From Wenzhouxiangella sp. XN24 (GTDB taxonomy: Bacteria > Pseudomonadota > Gammaproteobacteria > Steroidobacterales > XN24), in the NCBI RefSeq assembly GCF_011064545.1, contig NZ_JAAMFG010000034.1, positions 434,001 to 498,000 of the forward strand: DNA of 64,000 bases. The letters are read 5' to 3'. The translations under genes and the position numbers were made by a program. This document shows, in pieces, positions 54,780 through 64,000 of the stretch. The notes under the pieces were generated by a model, which was not told the origin of the DNA, made no database searches, and saw nothing but the letters and a program-made list of their open reading frames with translations. Each line of letters opens with the position of its first letter. Position 1 is the first letter of the stretch.

Positions 54780-55279
54780 AGGCAATCCACTCTCGTCACG
54801 AGGGCGCGACCCGCCATGTTGACGGCCACATCGCGTCCCTGGTCTTCGCCGCAGTTCGGCATCCGGTGTTGGAAACCCCCTGCCGCCATCACGTCACCCA
54901 GGGGCTGGAACCTTACGTTCGCGGGGCCGGTCAGGGTCGCGTTGCCCGCCAGCCCGCGCCAGGCCCGGATCGGCGCTCCGTCCACCACGGGTGCGCCCGC
55001 CCCGCCCGAGTCGAGGAACACGATCCAGCCATCTTCCCATTGCGTGCCGCCGGTGCAGCTCGCCTGGTCGGTCGATGGGCACATCGAAACTCGCGCGCCA
55101 CGCTTGACCGCCTCGCTGCGCGCCAGGTTCAGCGCGGTGACGAGTTCGTTCGACTGGGTCGCGGCGCGATTGTTGAGCACGATATCGCGAAAGCCGGGTA
55201 CGCCCAGCGACAATATGATCGCCGCCAGCAACAGCGTGATCATCAGTTCGATCAGGGTAAATCCGCGGACTCGTTTCAT
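54776..55279 (-). CDS. fimT: minor pseudopilin FimT/FimU (GspH family)
   Basis: A 167-residue pseudopilin that opens the operon. The short leader MKRVRG is cleaved before FTLIELMITLLLAAIILSLGVPGF, and the conserved NELVTALNLARSEAVKRGARVSMCPS follows. The GspH/FimT domain covers the rest. The ATG at 55279 matches the family; the long open frame upstream does not. Confidence 0.88.
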   Translation of the reverse strand: MKRVRGFTLIELMITLLLAAIILSLGVPGFRDIVLNNRAATQSNELVTALNLARSEAVKRGARVSMCPSTDQASCTGGTQWEDGWIVFLDSGGAGAPVVDGAPIRAWRGLAGNATLTGPANVRFQPLGDVMAAGGFQHRMPNCGEDQGRDVAVNMAGRALVTRVDCL

Positions 55280-55345
55280 GAGCGTGATCCTAGGGAAGCC
55301 CGCAAGCGAGTTCACGGGATTTCCGACGAGTGGCACATATCCGGG

Positions 55346-55355
55346 GACAACCGGT
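55346..55355 (-). promoter_or_regulatory. possible AlgR-like site upstream of the pilus operon
   Basis: The minus-strand decamer ACCGGTTGTC matches eight of ten positions of the Pseudomonas AlgR box ACCGTTCGTC. It lies 67 bases upstream of the fimT start in the 110-base gap to serS. AlgR controls the equivalent fimU-pilVWXY1Y2E operon in Pseudomonas. A single partial match is weak evidence. Confidence 0.2.
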
Positions 55356-55389
55356 GGTTTTCGGCACTTGAACCCGGCCAAAAATGCGC

Positions 55390-57999
<2,610 letters not shown>

Positions 58000-58003
<4 letters not shown>

Positions 58004-58419
58004 GCGCCCTGCCCGTCGAACCCGAGCCGCCGTTCCACGTGGCGGCACCAGTTGCCCGGGATCGCCAGCGCCGCCAGGGTGCCCGCGGCCACGCCGCCCG
58101 CGTTGGCGGCCATGTCCAGCCATTCGCTCGCCCTCGAGGCGACCAGCAGGCCCTGCGCGAGCTCGATGGCGGCCCCGAGGAGCAGCAGGCCAAGGACGAA
58201 ACGCGGCCATTTCCTGCGCCCCGAAGCACCAACAAAAACAAAGGCCAGCGCCGCGTAAGCGAGAAAGTGCATGAGCTTGTCGGAGACCTGCGCTGCGGCC
58301 GCGGGCACGGACGGGACGAGACTCCCGACGGCCACGGTGAGTAACATCAGCCAGCCGAGCGCCAGCCAGAGGGGGCGATAACGCGGCAACGTCTCAGAAT
58401 CCATCGTCGCGGATGACAT
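58000..58419 (-). CDS. VanZ-like membrane protein
   Basis: A 139-residue protein with four hydrophobic segments and the VanZ-like pattern: [47 protein letters not shown]. Function unknown; the family includes a teicoplanin-resistance protein. It lies between lolA (26-base overlap) and rarA (4-base overlap), where many gammaproteobacteria have no gene. An ATG five codons later is possible. Confidence 0.8.
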
Positions 58420-59059
58420 CGGCTCCGGGCGGCGGCGTGAACACGAACAGCGCCGGATCGAGCGGGCCGTTCACCACCACGTCGCTGAAGCGGATCACCG
58501 TGGTCTGGCCCAGCGCATCGAGCAGTTCCATCGTCGCCAGCGTCCCGTCGGCGAAGCCGACGCGCACGCCGCCGAAATCCGCGCCCTCGGAGCGCGGGGC
58601 GAGCTCCACCCAGTCGAACCCGTCCTCCTGGTAGGCCGCACCGATCCGGAAGGAGTCCTCCAGCTCGCCCGTGCCCGACAGGAGCATCGCGGGCGTCGCC
58701 GACAGCCCGTCGTCGAGCCGCCGCACCGTCACCTGTTCGAGATCCGGATCGAACAGCCACAGGTGCTCGCCGTCCGCGACCACCAGTTGCGGCGCCGGGC
58801 GGGTGTAGTCCCAACGGAATCGCTCCGGCCGGTGCAGGTAGAAGCGCCCTTCGCTAACCTGGCTCCGCCCGCTGTCCGCCTCGAGCAGCACCTGGCTGAA
58901 GCCCGCTTCGAACGTGACGGTGTTCGCGAGAAAAGCACGCAACTGGGCGGGCGCCGTCCCCTCGGCCGGATCGTCCGCCTGCTGCGCGTGGGCGCTCGGG
59001 CCGGGACCCGTTAGCGCGGCCCAGGCCAGCAGGGCGATCGCGATCAATGTGCGTTGCAT
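58394..59059 (-). CDS. lolA: outer-membrane lipoprotein carrier protein LolA
   Basis: A 221-residue periplasmic chaperone that carries lipoproteins from LolCDE to LolB. The signal peptide (cut after SAHA) is followed by the open-barrel fold with TFEAGFSQVLLEADSG, GRFYLHRPERFRWDYTRP and VADGEHLWLFDPDLEQVTV. The ATG at 59059 gives a normal signal; the large open frame upstream is a shadow of ftsK. Confidence 0.94.
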   Translation of the reverse strand: MQRTLIAIALLAWAALTGPGPSAHAQQADDPAEGTAPAQLRAFLANTVTFEAGFSQVLLEADSGRSQVSEGRFYLHRPERFRWDYTRPAPQLVVADGEHLWLFDPDLEQVTVRRLDDGLSATPAMLLSGTGELEDSFRIGAAYQEDGFDWVELAPRSEGADFGGVRVGFADGTLATMELLDALGQTTVIRFSDVVVNGPLDPALFVFTPPPGADVIRDDGF

Positions 59060-59106
59060 AAAGGACACTCCGGGTTGGACAGCCGAGCGGAAGGGAAAAT
59101 TCCCGC

Positions 59107-61407
59107 TCAGTCGCGCGGTGGCGGCGGCGCCAGCACTTCGCGGCTGCCGTTCGACTGCAGGGGACCGACCAGGCCGGCCTCCTCCATGGTCTCGACGAGG
59201 CGGGCCGCGCGGTTGTAACCGATCTTGAGGCGACGCTGCACGCCGGAGATCGAGGCCTTGCGGGTCTCGGTGACGATACGCACCGCCTCGTCGTACAAGG
59301 CGTCCTCTTCGCCGTCCTCTCCGCCGCCGCCGCCGGCCTGTGCCGACAGGCCCGGGATCGGCTGTGACGGCCCCTCCAGGACCTCGTCGAGGTAGACGGG
59401 CGCGCCGGCCGCCTTGAGATGCTTGACCACCCGGTGCACCTCGGCGTCCGAGACGAACGCGCCGTGCACGCGCTGCGGCACGCCCGTGCCCGGGGGGAGG
59501 AACAACATGTCGCCGTGCCCGAGCAGGCTCTCCGCACCCATCTGGTCGAGGATGGTCCGCGAATCCACTTTCGCCGAGACCTGGAAGGCGATGCGTGACG
59601 GGATATTGGCCTTGATCAGCCCGGTGATCACGTCGACCGACGGCCGCTGGGTGGCGAGGATCAGATGGATCCCCGAGGCCCGGGCCTTCTGCGCGAGGCG
59701 GGCGATCAGTTCCTCGACCTTCTTCCCCACCACCATCATCATGTCGGCCAGCTCGTCGACCACGACCACGATGTAAGGCAGCGGCTCGAGGAACGGCGCC
59801 TCCGCGCCTTCGATGTGCTCCTCGGGCTTGAAGAAGGGATCGCGAAGCCGCTCGCCGCGCTGTTCGGCCTCTTTCAGCTTGCGGTTGAAGCCGCCGATGT
59901 TGCGCACGCCGAGCGCGGCCATCAGCCGGTAGCGCCGCTCCATCTCCGCCACGCACCAGCGCAGGGCATTGGCGGCCTCCTTCATGTCGGTCACGACCGG
60001 CGCCAGCAGGTGGGGGATGCCCTCGTACACCGACAGCTCGAGCATCTTGGGATCGACCATGATCACGCGCACCTGGTCCGGCGGCGCCTTGTACAGCAGC
60101 GACAGCACCATCGCGTTGATCGCGACGGACTTGCCCGAGCCGGTCGTGCCGGCGATCAGCAGGTGGGGCATGCGCGCCAGGTCCGCGACGATCGGCAGGC
60201 CGCCGATATCCTTGCCGAGCGCGAGCGCCAGCGGCGACTTCATCTCGTCGTAGGCGCGCGAGGCGAGGATCTCCCCCAGCGTCACCAGCTCGCGCGACTC
60301 GTTCGGAATCTCGAGCCCGACGGTCGGCTTGCCGGGAATCACCTCCACCACCCGCACGGCGATGGCGGACAACGCCCTCGCCAGGTCCTTGGCGAGGTTG
60401 CTGATCTGGCTGACCTTGACGCCCGGCGCGGGCGACAGCTCGAAGCGGGTCACGACGGGACCGGGATGCACGGCCACGACCTCGACCTCGACGCCGAAGT
60501 CGCGCAGCTTCAGTTCGACGAGGCGCGACATGGCCTCGAGCGCATCATCGGAATAGCCGCCGACCTTGGGGGCGGCATCGTCGAGCAGCCCCAGCGGGGG
60601 AATCTCGCCGGGCGTGGGCGTACCGAACAGGGGCGCCTGGCGCTCCTTCTCGACACGTTCGCTGCGCTCGACCGGCGGGATCACCGGCTCGATGCGGGGC
60701 GGCGCCTTGCGCACCACGCTCTGCTTGCGCCGCTCCACCGATTCCTGCCGCGCCTGCGCCGCCTTGCGGCCGGCGATGCCGTCGCGCACGGTCTCCACGG
60801 CGCGCTGGACCGTACCGACGGCCGCGAGCGTGAGCCGCCCGACGCGGTCCATCACCGCGAGCCAGGAGACGCCGAGGAACAACGACACGCCGGCCAGCCA
60901 GAGCGCCAGCAGCAGCAGGGTCGCCCCGAGGAAGCTCAGCACGGACTGCAGGCCGAAGCCCGTAAGCTGGCCCACGATGCCGCCGGCGGTCTCCGGCAGC
61001 CCCTGGCCGGCGAAATGCAGGCTCGCGAGGCCGCAGCTCGTCGCCAGCATGACGAAAAAGCCCGCGATCCGCAGCCCGAAGACGCGCCCCGGCGGCGCCG
61101 CGTTCTCGGTCCGGGTACGCAACGCCAGCCAGCCGGTCGCCGCCAGCAGCACCGGGAAAAGGTAGGCCGCATGGCCGAACAGCACGTAGAGAAAACTGGA
61201 GATCCACGCCCCGACCGGGCCCGCGGCATTGTTCACGTCGCCGCCCGCGCCGGTGGAGGCGAAGCCCGCATCGCCGGGGTCATAACTGGCGAGCGCCCAC
61301 AGCAGGATGAGCGCCAGCGCCCAGCCGATCCACAGCACGCCCTCCCGGACCGCCCGGCCGACGGGCAGCCCGGTGATGCGCGGCTTGCTCTCGCTCGCCT
61401 TAGCCAA
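59107..61407 (-). CDS. ftsK: DNA translocase FtsK
   Basis: A 766-residue divisome protein. Four N-terminal membrane helices (about residues 22-185) are followed by a short linker (no long Pro/Gln stretch as in E. coli), the alpha-beta motor with Walker [12 protein letters not shown] and Walker [12 protein letters not shown], and the C-terminal gamma winged helix (about 695-760, [21 protein letters not shown]) that reads KOPS sites and activates XerD. Length matches the shorter FtsK type. Confidence 0.96.
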   Translation of the reverse strand: MAKASESKPRITGLPVGRAVREGVLWIGWALALILLWALASYDPGDAGFASTGAGGDVNNAAGPVGAWISSFLYVLFGHAAYLFPVLLAATGWLALRTRTENAAPPGRVFGLRIAGFFVMLATSCGLASLHFAGQGLPETAGGIVGQLTGFGLQSVLSFLGATLLLLALWLAGVSLFLGVSWLAVMDRVGRLTLAAVGTVQRAVETVRDGIAGRKAAQARQESVERRKQSVVRKAPPRIEPVIPPVERSERVEKERQAPLFGTPTPGEIPPLGLLDDAAPKVGGYSDDALEAMSRLVELKLRDFGVEVEVVAVHPGPVVTRFELSPAPGVKVSQISNLAKDLARALSAIAVRVVEVIPGKPTVGLEIPNESRELVTLGEILASRAYDEMKSPLALALGKDIGGLPIVADLARMPHLLIAGTTGSGKSVAINAMVLSLLYKAPPDQVRVIMVDPKMLELSVYEGIPHLLAPVVTDMKEAANALRWCVAEMERRYRLMAALGVRNIGGFNRKLKEAEQRGERLRDPFFKPEEHIEGAEAPFLEPLPYIVVVVDELADMMMVVGKKVEELIARLAQKARASGIHLILATQRPSVDVITGLIKANIPSRIAFQVSAKVDSRTILDQMGAESLLGHGDMLFLPPGTGVPQRVHGAFVSDAEVHRVVKHLKAAGAPVYLDEVLEGPSQPIPGLSAQAGGGGGEDGEEDALYDEAVRIVTETRKASISGVQRRLKIGYNRAARLVETMEEAGLVGPLQSNGSREVLAPPPPRD

Positions 61408-61460
61408 TTAAAGAATCCACGCGAAGTTAGAATCCCAAGTCAATGTTTTAAATGCCAAAG

Positions 61461-62519
61461 CTACTTCAATAACGCAGGATGTACAACCTGCCCGCCGGCA
61501 ACATTGACGCCCTTTTTCAGCGACGGGACCTCCTCCCAGTCACCCGCCGCGAGGCGCATCGCATAGGGCGCGATCGCCGCCGACAAGGCCTGCGACGAGG
61601 TCCGCGGCACGGCGCCCGGCATGTTGGTGACCGTGAAATGCACCACGCCGTGCGTGACGTATGTGGGATCGGTCCAGGTCGTCGGCCGCGTGGTTTCGAT
61701 GCAGCCGCCCTGGTCCACCGAGATATCGGCGACCACGCTGCCGGGCTGCATGGCCCGGACCATCTCTTCAGTGACGACGTGCGGCGCGCGCTCGCCGGTG
61801 ACCAGCACCGAGCCGATCACGACGTCGGCGTCGGCCACCGCCTGGGCCACGTCGGCGGAGTGCGGATACAAGCCCGTGACGTTGGGACCGATCGCGCGGG
61901 CGGCGACGAGCTTGTCGCGGTCCATGTCGAACACGATGACTTCCGCGCCGAGCCCGGCGGCGATGATCGCGGCGTTACTCCCCGCCACGCCCCCGCCGAG
62001 GATCACGGCCTTGCCGCGTTTCGCCGCCGGGACGCCGCCGAGCAGGATGCCCTTGCCGCCCTGGGGCTGGTGCAGCAACTGGGTCGCCACCTGCATCGAC
62101 AGGCGTCCGGCGATATCGCTCATCGGCGCCAGCAGCGGCAGCCGGCCGCGCTCGTCCTCGACGGTCTCGAACGCCACGGCGGTGCAGCCGATTTCGCACA
62201 GCCGGCGGGTCAGCTCCGGCAGGGCCGCGAGGTGCAGGTAGCAGAACAACAGGTGCTCCGCGCGGAGGTGCGCGAGGTCGCCCTCGACCGGCTCCTTGAC
62301 CTTGACGATCATTTCTCCCCGGCCGTAAACCGCCGCCGCGTCCGCGACGATCTCGGCGCCCACCGCGACGAAGGCCTCGTCCGGATAGCCGCTCTTCGCG
62401 CCGGCGGAAGTCTCGATGAAAACTTCGTGGCCGGCCCGCACCAGTTCGGCGCAGGCGGACGGGATGAGGCCTACCCGGCCCTCGAGGGCCTTGATCTCGC
62501 GGGGGACGCCGATACGCAT
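61461..62519 (-). CDS. ald: alanine dehydrogenase
   Basis: A 352-residue NAD-dependent enzyme that interconverts alanine with pyruvate and ammonia. The N terminus [26 protein letters not shown] and the nucleotide-binding [29 protein letters not shown] are typical, and IKVKEPVE- and HLAALPELT-like segments carry the catalytic Lys and His. The ATG at 62519 matches the family. It lies between ftsK and divergent trxB, the place of lrp in E. coli. Confidence 0.94.
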   Translation of the reverse strand: MRIGVPREIKALEGRVGLIPSACAELVRAGHEVFIETSAGAKSGYPDEAFVAVGAEIVADAAAVYGRGEMIVKVKEPVEGDLAHLRAEHLLFCYLHLAALPELTRRLCEIGCTAVAFETVEDERGRLPLLAPMSDIAGRLSMQVATQLLHQPQGGKGILLGGVPAAKRGKAVILGGGVAGSNAAIIAAGLGAEVIVFDMDRDKLVAARAIGPNVTGLYPHSADVAQAVADADVVIGSVLVTGERAPHVVTEEMVRAMQPGSVVADISVDQGGCIETTRPTTWTDPTYVTHGVVHFTVTNMPGAVPRTSSQALSAAIAPYAMRLAAGDWEEVPSLKKGVNVAGGQVVHPALLK

Positions 62520-62564
62520 GATGACTCCTGGGGGAAAGTGCCGACCCGACCGCTCCGTCGCGCT

Positions 62565-62593
62565 TTGCCGGAGCCAGCCGCTTCTCATAACAT
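62565..62593 (+). promoter_or_regulatory. candidate sigma70 promoter for trxB
   Basis: TTGCCG (62565-62570) and TAACAT (62588-62593) are separated by 17 bases, each matching four of six consensus positions. The start point would be about 22 bases before the trxB ATG at 62623. The 103-base region also serves the divergent ald gene, but no clear leftward promoter was found. Confidence 0.35.
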
Positions 62594-62607
62594 AGGGGAA
62601 ACACTAA

Positions 62608-63615
<1,008 letters not shown>

Positions 63616-63626
63616 GGTCGCTGAGC

Positions 63627-64000
63627 ATGACCGTGCGAGTACTGTCTTCGCTGGCGGAGATCCCGCGGTCCTCGTGGGACGGGCTCGCGCGCGGCGGCAA
63701 CCCCTTCCTGGAATGGGCTTACCTGGAAGGACTGGAACGCAGCGGCGCCGCCTGCGAGGCCAGCGGCTGGCTGCCGAGACACCTGGTCATCGAGGACGCC
63801 GGGCAAGTACTCGCGGCCCTGCCGCTTTACCTGAAAGCGCACTCCTGGGGCGAATTCGTCTTCGACTTCGCCTGGGCCGACGCCTACCGCCAGGCGGGCG
63901 TGCCCTATTACCCCAAGCTGGTCGCCGCCGTGCCGTTCACCCCGGTGCCGGGTGCACGGGTCCTCGCCGTTCCCGGCATGGACCTGGCGACTGCCGGGGC
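63627..64000 (+). CDS. FemAB/GNAT-like protein, truncated at the window edge
   Basis: The first about 124 residues of a protein that continues beyond the window. It starts MTVRVLSSLAEIPRSSWDGL and has NPFLEWAYLEGLERSGAACE and LPLYLKAHSWGEFVFDFAWADAYRQAGVPYYPKL, the N-terminal pattern of the peptidogalycan biosynthesis/recognition (FemAB-like, DUF482) GNAT family. The start lies 12 bases after trxB, so the two are probably cotranscribed. Function uncertain. Confidence 0.75.
   Translation, partial: MTVRVLSSLAEIPRSSWDGLARGGNPFLEWAYLEGLERSGAACEASGWLPRHLVIEDAGQVLAALPLYLKAHSWGEFVFDFAWADAYRQAGVPYYPKLVAAVPFTPVPGARVLAVPGMDLATAG

Noticed and set aside
58394-59956. N-terminal extension of the lolA frame into ftsK
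   Set aside because: The LolA signal peptide begins at 59059; the extension is a shadow of ftsK.
59665-61566. 633-codon plus-strand open frame opposite ftsK
   Set aside because: Antisense shadow; the ftsK motifs are all on the minus strand.

Overview
The window is about 64 kb of GC-rich (roughly two thirds G+C by eye), densely packed bacterial chromosome. The gene content and order point to a gammaproteobacterium: queC-queE-cpoB-pal-tolBARQ-ybgC-ruvBAC-yebC, serS-rarA-lolA-ftsK next to a divergent trxB, nqrABCDEF-nqrM, odhA-odhB-lpd, an EFDD-type RelA, and a fimT-pilVWX-pilY1-pilE pilus cluster. Sodium-pumping NQR together with N-acetylglutaminylglutamine amide (NAGGN) osmolyte synthesis suggests a marine, saline or haloalkaline lifestyle. 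The exact family cannot be read from the sequence. The right edge cuts a FemAB/GNAT-like gene; everything else is complete except one broken toxin gene.

Layout. 0-4 kb: an M20 dipeptidase, then a leftward thrB-rarD-NERD operon. 4.1-6.3 kb: ppk, divergent from thrB; the space between them holds a terminator-like hairpin in the thrB leader. 6.3-13.3 kb: a leftward nine-gene NQR operon (nqrABCDEF, nqrM, a CBS protein and an unknown helical protein). 13.4-18.1 kb: the NAGGN operon (asnO, ngg, M42 peptidase). 18.4-19.2 kb: a crotonase. 19.2-22.3 kb: a tightly coupled three-gene amide-bond system (retropepsin-like protease, 7TM inactive transglutaminase, ATP-grasp ligase) of unknown substrate. 22.3-31.9 kb: tRNA-Lys, queosine genes, the complete Tol-Pal envelope system, the RuvABC resolvasome and yebC, all leftward. 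32-41 kb: a YfaZ-like porin, relA, the 2-oxoglutarate dehydrogenase complex and a secreted DUF3108-like protein. 41.1-45.7 kb: single genes among tRNA-Arg(CCT), tRNA-Ala(CGC) and tRNA-Ser(TGA): a GlxA-type regulator, GNAT, Bcp, YjbQ, HemG and a SixA-like phosphatase. 45.65-46.55 kb: a small accessory patch with tRNA-Ser-derived repeats and a FitAB-type toxin-antitoxin locus whose toxin is broken. 46.6-48.7 kb: a secreted unknown, a YccA/Bax-inhibitor protein with a clear terminator, and a NUDIX hydrolase. 48.7-55.3 kb: the type IV minor pilin/PilY1 operon. 55.4-64 kb: serS-rarA-vanZ-lolA-ftsK-ald, then divergent trxB and the truncated gene.

How the genes work together. NQR supplies sodium-motive force. 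The NAGGN genes make a dipeptide osmolyte. Tol-Pal, LolA and FtsK serve envelope constriction and division. RelA and Ppk belong to stringent and stress physiology. Most of the window is conserved core genome. The most open functional question is the protease/7TM/ATP-grasp operon at 19.2-22.3 kb beside the NAGGN operon. Next are the extra genes at the end of the nqr operon, the two-state leader of thrB, and the tRNA-Ser repeat patch.
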